A stretch of DNA of 64,000 nt from Anaeramoeba ignava (GCA_028826165.1 JAPDFW010000071.1:310001-374000); one strand, 5' to 3'; shown: positions 9,701 to 20,239, counted from the stretch's first letter. Numbers and translations: made by a program. Notes: a model not told the origin generated them from the sequence alone.

Positions 9701-12700
9701 CAAATATCGATAGAATTCCTCTTTTGAAAAAATTGATAATTCCTGATTCCTACTTAATAAAATATGTAGATTTTAATTCAAATTCAAACCAAAATCTTAT
9801 TGAACTTGATTTTCCTCTTGGATTTTTATTTGGAGCTTATTTTAATATTGGCAAAATTGAAGAGAATAAAAATTCCTTAATTTACCAATCTCAACAAAAT
9901 CCAAATTTACTTAAATATTTACAATCATTAATTCAATTCAAATTTGATATTCCAAATTTACAAACAAGTAACTCTTCGACTTCACTGAAAATACTATTCA
10001 AACCTTTAATCAATTTTATTGATCATTTCTCCTCTAAATTTTTCAATTCAATTAATGAGGATAATATTATAAATGAGAAACTAAAATATCCATCATCTTT
10101 GTTCTCTTTGTTGTTATTCTCTCCTTTGAATTTTTTATCAGGATTTTTCAGTGGATTTTATCATTCAAATCAAAATCAAAATCAAAATGTAAATTTAAAT
10201 CAAGAAATTAATATTGAAATTGTTAATGAATCTTTTGATTTTTCTGAAATGCTCCAAATGATTCTTACTCGTTTTAATATTTTATCTCAAATTTCAGACA
10301 AAAATTATTTTGGTTTGAAGATTATTGGAAAAAATTCAATAAGATTTTTGGAAATGATCAAATTAAATCATTTTGTAGATAATGATTTTGAATATACAAA
10401 TTATATGAATGATTTAATTAATTCCAAAATCTTAACAACTTCTAAATTAAATTTACAAGAAGAAACTGAAATTTATAATCAAATACCTTTCAATAATGAA
10501 CAAGAAGTTGCACCTTCATTTTATCTCAAATCAAATAAAAAGGAAGCCAATTCTTTTGGTTCTTCATTAGAATCATCCTATTCAACATATGAAATGAAAT
10601 CTAAATTGATTGAAATGGAAAAAGAATTGGAGCAAATTTCACAAGAATCAAAAAATATTTTAAATCATTTAGAAAATACAAATAACAACAAAAATTGGAA
10701 AATTGATGAAATTGAAAAAGAATACAAGCAAACGAAAGAATATTTGATTAAAAAAATAGGAGAATTGAAACAAGCATTAAACGCAGATGTTTTTTATGAT
10801 TTGATAACAGACATCCAAGAAGTATCGCTTGGAGATGGAGAATATGTTTATGATTTTAGTGTAGAAAGCAACGAAACATTCATGTTATTTAACACAATAT
10901 TTGTTCACAATTCGTGTGATACTTTTTTAAAAATAGCAACAAAATGCAAACTCCAATTTTCTAAAAAGCAAGATGGAGAATCAGACACGTTTGTGGAAGA
11001 TACAATATCAAAACTAAACTTAATAACATCGGATCTTGAAAATCAACAAGTTCTTACATTTTACGAAGCATTGGGAATAATAATTTCTTCAGCAAGAAAA
11101 AGTGAAAAAGAAAAACTTGTTGAAAAATTAATGAATCATCACAACACATCCTGGTCACAATTACTTTCATTATCAAAAAGCGATGAAAACACACTGAATA
11201 ATATTCAGATATGCAAGGATTTGGTCTATATTTTGAGAGCTAATGTGCGAACTTCATCAACAGTTGGAGGAGCTTTTATCCAACAATTCAATTTTATTTA
11301 TGAAGATGCATTATTTCTTTACAAAGCGTTTTCTGTTTTGATCAAGAAAATAATATCATCCGAAGGAACTCAAATTGTGAAAAGTAATCAAATAAGAAAC
11401 ATGAAGGCTGTTAAGAAGGAAATTATCATTTTGATTCAAACTTTTTTCCAAAAATGTGAAGATCCTCAACCTTTAATGGAAGAATTTTTCCCTCGTTTAT
11501 TTGAAGTTATTTTTGATGATTACAAGAATAATTTTCCTGAAGCAAGAATTCCAGAATTGCTTCTTTTCTTATCAATTGTTATTTCTATTCTTCAAACTCA
11601 AATTATTAGTTATATTCCTTCCATTTTTGAATCAACATTTGAATGCACATTAGAAATGATTTCATCAAATTTTGAAGATTTTCCTGATTTTAGATTTAAT
11701 TTTTATAAGTTACTTGAATCAATTAATAAGTTTTCTTTTGATTCTTTATTCATGCTTACTTCACAAAATTTTAAGGTTATTGTTGATAGTATTATTTGGG
11801 CTTTTAAACATACAGAAAGAAATATATCCGAAACTGGATTATCTATTTTATTAGATTTATTTCGTAATGTTTTATTACGTGATGAAATTTTGAATGATTT
11901 TTTCCAAACATTTTATCTATCACTTATTCAAGAAATATTTAATATTTTAACTGATACTTTCCATAAAACAGGTAAATAATTTTAATTTCAATTAATTTAA
12001 AATTTATTTATAAAATTAAATATAAAATTAAATATAAAATTAAATATAAAATTTTTAATTTATAAAATTAAATATAAAATTAAAATATAAAATTAATTAT
12101 AAATTAATTTAAAATTATTTATAAAATTATTTAATAAATTAAATATAAAATTAAATATAAAATTAATTATAAAATTATATATAAAATTATTTATAAAATT
12201 AATTATAAAATTAAAAATAAAATTATTTATAAAATTAAATATAAAATTATATATAAAAATTTATAAAATTTATAAAAATTATAAATATAAAAAATTATTT
12301 ATAAAAATTTTAAAAATAAAATTTAAATATAAAATTATAAATAAAATTATTTATAAAATTATTTATAAAATTAAAATAGGATTTGCTTTATAAGCAGAAA
12401 TTCTTCAATCAATGATTCAAATGGTTAGTTTAAATAAAATTCAAACACCATTATTCAATGTTGCAACAGAATATCAACAAAATGAGCATTATCTTAAATT
12501 GTATTTATTAGAAATGTTAGCAGCAATGTTTCCACATTTAAATCAACCACAAATTGAAAATTTTATTGCAGGAATGTTTGAACTTAATAAAGATTTACCA
12601 AACTTTAAAAATCATTTAAGAGATTTTCTTATTCAATTAAAAGAATTTACAGGTCAAGATAATACTGATTTATTTGAAGAAGAAAAACAACTTCAAAAAC

Positions 12701-12813
12701 AACAAGATTTTGAAAGAAGAAAACAAATTCCTGGTTTTATTAATCCTTATGAACAACATGATGATGAAAATGATAATGATAATGATAATGATAATTCAAT
12801 TAATATGAATTAG
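6774..12813 (+). CDS. XPO1: Exportin-1 (CRM1), interrupted by an intein
   Basis: Six exons: 6774-6869, 7463-7744, 7825-8085, 8163-8252, 8323-11971 and about 12395-12813. After removal of the 519-residue intein the mature protein is about 1079 residues; human CRM1 is 1071. CRM1 is the RanGTP-dependent HEAT-repeat receptor that exports leucine-rich-NES cargo through the nuclear pore. Diagnostic stretches: LLDFSKEAFNVDLFDQVVN (start), EVFDFNKDQL, LNWIPLGYIF, KMAKPEEVLVVEDDNGE, TLCWAIGSISGAM, ASNIMYIVGQYPRFL, SIIWAFKHTERN and the C-terminal FKNHLRDFLIQLKEF. The leptomycin-B target cysteine (human Cys528) is kept in CEQTKGKDNK, so sensitivity is predicted. The protein ends in an acidic DN repeat. 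The last exon has an ambiguous acceptor (see findings). Identity is very secure; the exact start of the last exon is not. Confidence 0.95.
6870..7462 (+). repeat. Exportin-1 intron 1, (AAAATT)n array
   Basis: The 593-base intron is almost entirely aaaatt/aaaattc hexamers on the sense strand, with a near-perfect run at about 7275-7425. It begins GTAATA and ends ATTAG. Spurious Lys/Ile and Leu/Ile frames arise from it and are not genes. Confidence 0.8.
9355..10911 (+). mobile_element. Intein in exportin-1 with degenerate LAGLIDADG endonuclease
   Basis: A 519-residue in-frame insertion between GIKDM and SCDTFLKIA, which are contiguous in other CRM1 proteins (human GVQDM-ACDTF). Block A starts SLHHDQKVII with Ser1. 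Then EILTVNENEKVDWKPITAF and block B STIATKNHSFLL with TxxH at residues 93-96. The middle holds a DOD-type endonuclease: motif 1 FPLGFLFGAYFNIG (about 153-166) and motif 2 NFLSGFFSGFY (about 259-269), followed by LQMILTRFNILSQIS. The C-terminal blocks are YDLITDIQEV, VYDFSVESNETF and the terminal FVHN, followed by Ser+1. Both LAGLIDADG motifs lack the usual acidic residue, so the nuclease is probably inactive; splicing residues look intact except that the usual block F His is Glu (SNETF). No splice-site pair excises it as an intron. Confidence 0.93.
11972..12394 (+). repeat. Exportin-1 last intron, (TATAAAATTAAA)n array
   Basis: About 420 bases of units such as ataaaattaaat and ataaaattattt. 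The donor is G|GTAAAT. Three possible acceptors lie close together: AG at 12378-12379, and a tandem NAGNAG (AAGCAG) at 12392-12397. The last two keep the frame open; the first would include an in-frame TAA at 12391-12393. Confidence 0.75.
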
Positions 12814-12917
12814 AATTTAAATCTTTTTCTTTTTCTTTTCTTTTCTTTTAAAAAATTTAAAAACAAAATTCAATAAATTCAAAAAATTTTTTTTCATTTT
12901 TTTCATTTCTTTTTAAA

Positions 12918-15114
12918 ATGAGAAAGATTTTAAAAGCAAATAATGTTGAAAATTTGGTTATTGAATCTTCAAAAATAAAAGTAAATTTTAAATTAAAATT
13001 AAAATAAAAATTAAAAATTAAAATTAAAATTAAAATAAAAAGCCAAATACAATTATTAAAGCTATTCAAGAAAATTGTTCAATTCCAATATTTCAAACTC
13101 TTCTTGATCATGGAAATAAATTAGATTATAAAACTGTAATCAAAATTAAAATAATATTTTTATATAAAGACTTTTTATTATTAATTTAAATTAATTAAAA
13201 TTTTTAGCAAGTAAAATTAAGTTTTTTTTAAAAAAAGAAATAAATTTATTATTAATTTAAATTAAAGTATGGGGAAAGTATAATTGAATTTGCATGTAAA
13301 CATAAACTAGATATAGAAAAAATTCGTTTTTTAATTAAACAAGGAGCACCTGTTAATACTCAAAATGTTTAAAACAAAATCAAAATCAAAATCAAATAAT
13401 TTCCTTTTTTATTTTTTAATAAAAAATAATTTAAATTTATTTAGATTGTATAAATTCAATTTTATATCCTTTTTATTTTAAATTTTATTTATTCATTTTA
13501 AAAAACAAAAAACAAATGATTCTAATTTTATTTAGTGGGTTTTTTTTTTAAAAAATTTTAAATTAAAGTTTATTTAGTTTATTTTTATCATTTTTATCAT
13601 TTTTATCATTTTAGAAAGATACTCCTTTACATTTTGCATGTTTTTATCCAGGAAATTTTCCTTTAATTGATTTATTATTAAATGAAACTATTGATATTAA
13701 TTCAAAAGGAGTTTGAATTTAAAACTAAAATCAATTATTTTTAAAGAAAGGATTTATTTAGAAAATTTTTTAGAATGTAAATTTGAATTTTAATTTTATA
13801 AATGAATTTGAATTTTAATTTTAATTTTAATTTGAATTTTAATTTTAATTTTAATTTTAATTTTAATTTTAATTTCAAAATGAATTTTAATTTTTAAATT
13901 TAATTTTAATTTTAATTTTAATTTTAATTTTAATTTTAATTGAAAAGATGGTAATTTTAATACTTTAAACAAAAATAATCTAGAATTATAATAACAATAA
14001 TAATTATAGGGAAATACACCTTTACATAATTGCGCATATTTTGAATGTGGAATTGATAAATTTATATATTTAATATCAAAAGGAGCTGATCCTAATATTA
14101 TGAATGTTTGTGAATAAAAAATCAACAAAAAAAACAATAAATAGTTTTGATTTTAAAACAAAATATTTTTTTAGAAAGTAAAATAGAAAGAAATAATTTT
14201 TAATTTTAATCTTCATTCTAAATTTTTATTTTTCATTCCAAAAAAAAACAAAGAAAGTAAAATTAAAATTAAAATTAAAAATTAAAAGTAAAATTAAAAT
14301 TAAAATAAAAATTAAAATTAAAATTAAAATTAAAATTAAAATTAAAATTAAAATTAAAATTAAAATTAAAATTAAAATTAAAATTAAAATTAAAATTAAA
14401 ATTTAAAATTTAAAATTAAAGGGACAAAAACCAATTGATTTGGTTCAAAAAAAAGAATCATTCGAATTTTTTTTTAAATGTGAAAGTTTATTTAATGATT
14501 TTCGAATATTATTTGAAAAACAAGAAGTTATTGATATTAAATTTGAATTAAATGATGGAGAAATTGGAGCACATAAAACAATTTTAGCAGCAAAAATTGG
14601 AGAAGAAAACATTGAAAAATTCAAAAATTCACTAAAAACAAAAGTACTTAAATTTGCGAAGAAAATTCTATATTTGATTTATTTTGGAATAAGTTTAGAA
14701 GAAGATATTCCACAATTAAAATTGTTTTTTGAACAAACAAAGTTTTTAAAATTTGAAAATTTTTTTGGATTTGAAAAATTTTTCGAACTTATGGATCAAT
14801 TATATCAATCGGAAAAAACAAAAAATTTTACAATTTTGGTTGGATCAAATGAGATTAAAGTTCATAGAGTTGTTCTTTCTGCAAGAAGTGAACTTTATAA
14901 AGGAATGTTTATGAACGTTAATGATGACAGCAATAAAGTTAATGATTATAGTGGAAATTCTTTTAAAAGTTTTGAACAATTGATCCACTTTTTTTATTTG
15001 AACCAAATAGATCCAAAATGTCCAAAAAAAGTTATACAAGAATTAACTGATTCAGTTGAATATTATCAAGTGAGAAAATTGAAAGAACAAATTGAATTTC
15101 AATTTAAAAAATGA
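12918..15114 (+). CDS. Ankyrin-repeat protein with two BTB domains, one exon per repeat
   Basis: Six exons, all joined in phase 0: 12918-12980, 13043-13135, 13268-13366, 13615-13710, 14010-14105, 14422-15114 (379 residues). Exons 2-5 each encode one ankyrin unit of 31-33 residues, for example KDTPLHFACFYPGNFPLIDL and GNTPLHNCAYFECG; the last exon opens with a half repeat (GQKPIDLVQ). Two BTB/POZ-like domains follow: VIDIKFELNDGEIGAHKTIL (first, divergent) and FTILVGSNEIKVHRVVLSAR with SELYKGMF (second, canonical). BTB proteins commonly dimerise or recruit cullin-3; ankyrin repeats would bind the client, so a ubiquitin-ligase adaptor role is an inference. The second BTB resembles those in the RCC1-BTB cluster and in the gene at 55775-58048. 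Confidence 0.8.
14261..14421 (+). repeat. (AAAATT)n run in the last intron of the ankyrin-BTB gene
   Basis: Near-perfect aaaatt hexamers just before the acceptor AG at 14420-14421. Intron 4 of the same gene (13711-14009) carries the opposite-strand version (ttttaa) at about 13780-13945, an exception to the A-rich sense bias of most introns here. Confidence 0.7.
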
Positions 15115-15223
15115 AATTTTTTTTTTTTTTAATTTTTTTTAATTTTAATTTTTCATTTTTTTCTTTTCAAATAAATAAAAAGAAGAATAAAAAGAAGAAT
15201 AAAAAATAAATAAAAAATAAAAA

Positions 15224-18200
15224 ATGGAGAATCAAGAAGTAAAAAAAAAAGAATTTCAAAAAAAATTTTAATAAAGAATTTTAAAAAAAATTTCAATAAA
15301 AAATTTAAATAAATTTAAATAAAAAATTTAAAAAGGATGAATTTCAAAAATTTATGACTTTTCTTCAAGCTCATCCTTATGATTTTACAAGATGGACTCA
15401 ATTCTTAGTTTTTGTTGAAAAACAAAAAATTATTTCAAATATTCGAACTGCTTTTGATTTTTTTTTACAATTATTTCCTCTTACTTTTGGTTATTGGAAT
15501 AAATATGCTGAATTAGATCCAGAAAATAATCATGATATTTATGAAAGAGCAATAAAAGCTGTTCCTTATTCTGTTGAAATTTGGGGTTTTTATTGTACTT
15601 TTGCAACTGAAAATTTACCAATTCAATCAACTCGAAAGTAATATTTTTTTTAACTAAAATTTAAATTTACCAATTTAAAACAGAATTCAAAAAGGAATCA
15701 AAAACAGAATTTATAATGAAATTTATAACAGAATTTATAACAGAATTTATAACAGAATTTATAACAAAATTTATAACAGAATTTATAACAAAATTTATAA
15801 TGAAATTTACAACAAAATTTATAACGAAATTTATAATGAAATTTATAATGAAATTTATAATGAAATTTATAACAGAATTTATAATGAAATTTATAACAAA
15901 ATTTACAACAGAATTTATAACAAAATTTATAACAGAATTTACAACAAAATTTATAACAAAATTTATAACAAAATTTATAACAGAATTTATAATGAAATTT
16001 ATAACAGAATTTATAACAAAATTTATAACAAAATTTATAACAGAATTTATAACAGAATTTATAACAGAATTTATAATGAAATTTATAAAAGAATTTATAA
16101 TGAAATTTATAACAGAATTTATAACAAAATTTATAACAAAATTTATAATGAAATTTATAACAAAATTTATAACAGAATTTATAATGAAATTTATAACAAA
16201 ATTTATAACAAAATTTATAACGAAATTTATAATGAAATTTATAACAAAATTTATAACAGAATTTATAATGAAATTTATAACAAAATTTATAACAGAATTT
16301 ATAATGAAATTTATAACAAAATTTATAACAAAATTTATAACAAAATTTATAAAAGAATTTATAATGAAATTTAAAACAGAATTTATAACAAAATTTATAA
16401 CAAAATTTATAATGAAATTTATAACAAAATTTATAACAAAATTTATAATGAAATTTATAACAGAATTTATAACAAAATTTATAATGAAATTTATAACAGA
16501 ATTTATAACAAAATTTATAACAGAATTTATAATGAAATTTATAACAAAATTTATAACAGAATTTATAATGAAATTTATAACAGAATTTATAATGAAATTT
16601 ATAACAAAATTTATAACAAAATTTACAACAAAATTTATAAAAGAATTTATAATGAAATTTATAACAAAATTTATAACAAAATTTATAATGAAATTTATAA
16701 CAGAATTTATAATTAAATTGAAAATTAAATTGAAAATGAATTTAATTTTATTAGAATTTTTGAAAGAGCAATAGAAACAGTTGGAATTAATTTTCTTTCT
16801 TATGGATTATGGAATCAATTTATAAATTGGGAAATACAACAAGAAGAATTTGAATTTGCAAGTAAATTATATCAAAAAGTTATTAGAATTCCAATACAAC
16901 AATTAGAGCATATTTGGGAAAGGTAGATTTAAATTAAATTAAATTAAATTAAATTAAATTATTTAAATTTGAAAATCAAAAATTTCATTAGTTATAGAGC
17001 TTATGCTCATACAAGACCAATTGATGAACTTGCAAATGATGAAGAAATTCGAGAAATTGATGAAATACTTAAAGAAGATTATAGATTAAATAATGGTAAA
17101 TTAAAATTAAAAATTAAAATTAAAAATAAAATTAAAATTAAAATTAAAAATAAAAATAAAATTAAAATTAAAATTAAAATTAAAATTAAAATCGGATAAA
17201 AAATTAAAATTAAAAATTATTAAGTTAAAAGAAGTAAAGCTGAAATTGATGTTTTTAGAATGAGAGCTCTTCTTGAAAAACAAGAAAAAATTTTCAAAAA
17301 GACACTTTCTAAAGTTAATCAAATTGGTTATTATGAAAGTGGAATTAAAAGGTTTTTCTTTCATGTTAAACCATTAGAACAAACTCAATTAACTAAATGG
17401 GAACAATATTTAAATTTTGCTGAAGAAGAATTTGAAAAAAAAGAAGAATCAATTGAATTTGTTATTCAAATTTATGAAAGATGTCTTCTTCCAACAGTAT
17501 AATTTTTAGAACTAAAATTAAAATTAATTTATAAAATTAAAATTAATTTATAAAATTAAAATTAATTTATAAAATTAATTTATAAAATTAATTTATAAAA
17601 TTAAAATTAAAATTAATTTATAAAATTAAAATCGGATAAAAATTAAAATTAAAATCGGATAAAAATTAAAATTAAAATTAATTTATAAAATTAAAATTAA
17701 AATTAAAATTAAAATTAAAATTAAAATCGGATAAAAATTAAAATTAAAATTAATTTATAAAATAAAAATTCATTTATAAAATTATAATTAAAATCGGATA
17801 AAAATTGTGTTCCCTTTAAGGCTTTATACCCAATTTTTTGGATTCGATACGCAAGATTTCTTGAACAAAATTCACGAATAGCAGATACAAGAGAAGTATA
17901 CACACGAGCAACACAAATATTTCTTCGAGATAAACCACAAGCATTTTTAGAATATGCAGAATTTGAAGAAAGACAAAAAGAATTTTTAACTTCAAGAAGT
18001 GTATATAATCAACTCCTCACAAACATTGCGCCATTCCATTTAGAAACAATCACAAAATTTGCGGAATTTGAACGAAGAATGTTTGGAACTCCCTTTTCCA
18101 TTCAGGCAGAGAATGAAGAAGATGTTGTGGTTCCGATTTATGAAAATTCTCTTAAAGATTTTTCAACAAGACAAGTTACAAGAATTCCGGCAAAAAGTAA

Positions 18201-18672
18201 ATTGCCGGAAACTTTACTTGCTATTGAATTATGTCGTTATTTGAACCGACGAATTTTGTTCTACTTTTCCAAACAAAATCCCGAAATGGCAAATAAGTTA
18301 TTGGAAAAAGCAAGACGTTTAATGGAATCACAAATTGCTAATCATGGTGATAATATTGACTTGTGGATGACTTTGATTGACTTTGAAATTAAAGTTGGTG
18401 GCGTTGAAACCTTCTCAAGACTCAAAACAATTTTTGAAACAGGACTTTCACAAGCTTGTCCTCTTTCAAATGAGAATAAACATTTACTTTTGACATTATC
18501 ATTGGATCTTGCTCGTGTTTATTCGGGTGACATTAACGAGATTTTTCAGATCCAAAAAAGATTGATTTCAAATCCTTTTAGTGTTTCTACTTTTCAAGAA
18601 TTAGAAAAAAACAAAACAAGATTAAATTTACAACAAAACATGATAAATCAAAAACAAGCGAAACTTCAATAA
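15224..18672 (+). CDS. PRPF39: Pre-mRNA processing factor 39 (U1 snRNP, HAT repeats)
   Basis: Six exons: 15224-15238, 15336-15637, 16755-16922, 16992-17095, 17225-17496, 17821-18672. The lengths sum to 571 codons with consistent phases (570 residues). Exon 1 encodes only MENQE. HAT (half-a-TPR) repeats are visible: HPYDFTRWTQFLVFVEKQ, PLTFGYWNKYAELDPENNHD, IYERAIKAVPYSVEIWGFY, YGLWNQFINWE and FWIRYARFLEQNSRIADTRE. The PRP39 signature IKRFFFHVKPLEQTQLTKWE followed by QYLNFAEEEF is decisive. Role (established): PRP39 (or the PRP39/PRP42 dimer) is a structural U1 snRNP component that helps the particle engage 5' splice sites. It is shorter than the roughly 670-residue human protein. CRNKL1, another HAT protein, is less likely given the FHVKPL block. 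Confidence 0.88.
15638..16754 (+). repeat. PRP39 intron 2, 12-bp minisatellite with splice-acceptor-like units
   Basis: About 85 units of aatttataacag / aatttataatga fill the 1.1 kb intron. Because the period is 12 bases and one frame lacks stops, a false 352-codon open frame (KFITEFIT...) runs through it; this frame does not match the exon frame, which enters as AAA-ATT-TTT-GAA at 16755. Each ...ACAG unit resembles a 3' splice site. Confidence 0.85.
17497..17820 (+). repeat. PRP39 intron 5, AAATTAAAATT repeats with ATCGGATAAAA motifs
   Basis: The intron alternates aaaattaatttat and aaaattaaaatt units. The only GC-containing element, atcggataaaa, occurs at about 17631, 17653, 17726 and 17793; a further copy lies in intron 4 at 17190. 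The acceptor is CCCTTTAAG. Confidence 0.75.
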
Positions 18673-18874
18673 AAACAAAAACAAAAACAAAAACAAAAAC
18701 AAAAACAAAAACAAAAACAATTTAATACTTTTAAAAATAATAAAAATTTTTTTAATTTTTTTCATTTTTCATTTTTCATTTTTCATTTTTCTATCTTAAG
18801 TGTTTATTATTATTATTATTATTATTAAAAAATAATTTAATTAAAATTCAGTTATTTTTCCGTTAAAAAAAAAA
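18673..18874. repeat. PRP39-AAAS intergenic simple repeats
   Basis: The 200-base spacer holds (acaaaa)n immediately after the PRP39 stop (18675-18720), a (cattttt)n run (18760-18790) and (att)n at about 18805-18828. The AAAS start codon follows. No other feature is seen. Confidence 0.6.
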
Positions 18875-20239
18875 ATGAATTCACCTTTTATTCAAAATCA
18901 AAATCAAAATCAAAATCAAAAGATTGAAATAACTCTTTGTGAAAAAAACACAGTTCTTTTAGGATTAACTGGAGAACAACAAAAAGATAGAAAAACACTT
19001 TCAGAATTTTCCAAAATATCAGGAACAATATATCCACATATTTTAGTGGAAAACAGAGAGAACACAAACGAACCAGCAATAAAAAGCATATCTTGGCATA
19101 AATATCAGCAAAAATTTGCAGTTTTATTAGGCGATGATCAAGTGGCAATTTTTGATCTTCTTCAACAAAATTGGGAAAATTTGCAACTTTCAAATCCAGA
19201 ACAGACAAACAGCACTTGCATCAAATATCGTCCTCTTTCGGGCGATTCTTTTGCGGTTGGAAATGCAAATGGAAATGTTATTGTTTGGAGGATTAAACAC
19301 TCTTTGATTTTTGGAGAATCTCAAGAAGAAATGGATTTTATTGATGAAAATCAAGAATCAATTGAGCCATTTAATTCGCAATCAAAAATGAGAAATGAAC
19401 AGAAAATTAGTCATTTAATGGAGCAAGAATCCAAAGAGGGAGTTATTATGTGTATTTTGAAGCACAAGAAACCTGTCAAAATGATTTCTTGGGCTGATAA
19501 TGGAAGACTAATTGCGGTTGCAAGTGATTCTTTTATTTTTATTTGGGACATTTTTACTCAAAAACAAACGGAATTAAAAAGACCTTCTTCATTCAAAACT
19601 TCAATTGATTCCGTCGAATGGTCGCCTTCTGGATTGTATTTGATTGCGATAATGAATAAAACTCAATTAGTTATTTATGAAACACAAAATTGGAATTCTC
19701 AAATTTTGAAATATGACTTGAAAATTGGATCAATTTGTTGGAATTCAAATGATGACATGCTTTGTTTGTCTTTTAAAAATCACGTTGAAATTGATTTTGT
19801 CCGTTTTATGAATACTTATTCAGAATCAAAACCAAGTTTTGATATAAATGTTTCAAGTGAAAATTTGAATGAAATTGTGGAAAATCATTTTCGATCTTTC
19901 CGAAATTTATCTCATCAAGAGATCATTGACCAAGACAATCAAGATGAATATTCAATAAAGAAAATGGCGTTAGATCCTTCAGGAAAAAGACTTGCAATCA
20001 TTTTCTCTGATTCAAGTCCTTTAAATAAACTTATTTGTCTTCTTTCAGTTCAACAACTTAAAATTCCCTATTCAATCCAATTATCTTTTATTGGATATAT
20101 TCATGGTTCTCCTGAATGTGGAAAGCCTCAAATTCTTTCTTTTTCTCCAAATTTCACAAAAGGCGCTTTACTTTGTTGTGTTTGGGAAAATGGAAGAATT
20201 CAACTTTTACCTCTTTATTTTAAAAATGATTTTAATTAA
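18875..20239 (+). CDS. AAAS: ALADIN-like WD40 nucleoporin
   Basis: Single exon, 454 residues, somewhat shorter than human ALADIN (546), which has an extra C-terminal tail. A WD40 beta-propeller: ISWHKYQQKFAVLLGDDQVA, NGNVIVWRI, VKMISWADNGRLIAVASDS, FIFIWDIFTQ, SVEWSPSGLYLIAIMNKTQ, KMALDPSGKRLAIIF. The diagnostic ALADIN C-terminus is clear: ILSFSPNFTKGALLCCVWEN followed by GRIQLLPLYFKND. Role (established): ALADIN is a nuclear pore complex component anchored through NDC1 and linked to nuclear import and mitotic function. The N-terminal (NQ)n run near residues 7-14 is a lineage-specific insertion. It lies head-to-tail 202 bases after PRP39; no functional link is implied. Confidence 0.88.
   Translation: MNSPFIQNQNQNQNQKIEITLCEKNTVLLGLTGEQQKDRKTLSEFSKISGTIYPHILVENRENTNEPAIKSISWHKYQQKFAVLLGDDQVAIFDLLQQNWENLQLSNPEQTNSTCIKYRPLSGDSFAVGNANGNVIVWRIKHSLIFGESQEEMDFIDENQESIEPFNSQSKMRNEQKISHLMEQESKEGVIMCILKHKKPVKMISWADNGRLIAVASDSFIFIWDIFTQKQTELKRPSSFKTSIDSVEWSPSGLYLIAIMNKTQLVIYETQNWNSQILKYDLKIGSICWNSNDDMLCLSFKNHVEIDFVRFMNTYSESKPSFDINVSSENLNEIVENHFRSFRNLSHQEIIDQDNQDEYSIKKMALDPSGKRLAIIFSDSSPLNKLICLLSVQQLKIPYSIQLSFIGYIHGSPECGKPQILSFSPNFTKGALLCCVWENGRIQLLPLYFKNDFN

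Noticed and set aside
9355-10911. The exportin-1 insertion as an unspliced intron or as a lineage-specific loop
   Set aside because: Its ends are not GT/AG at the needed phase, it is open throughout, and it carries ordered intein blocks A, B, F and G.
15716-16774. 352-codon KFITEFIT repeat protein
   Set aside because: Lies in PRP39 intron 2; a 12-bp minisatellite without stops gives an artificial frame that does not match the flanking exon frame.
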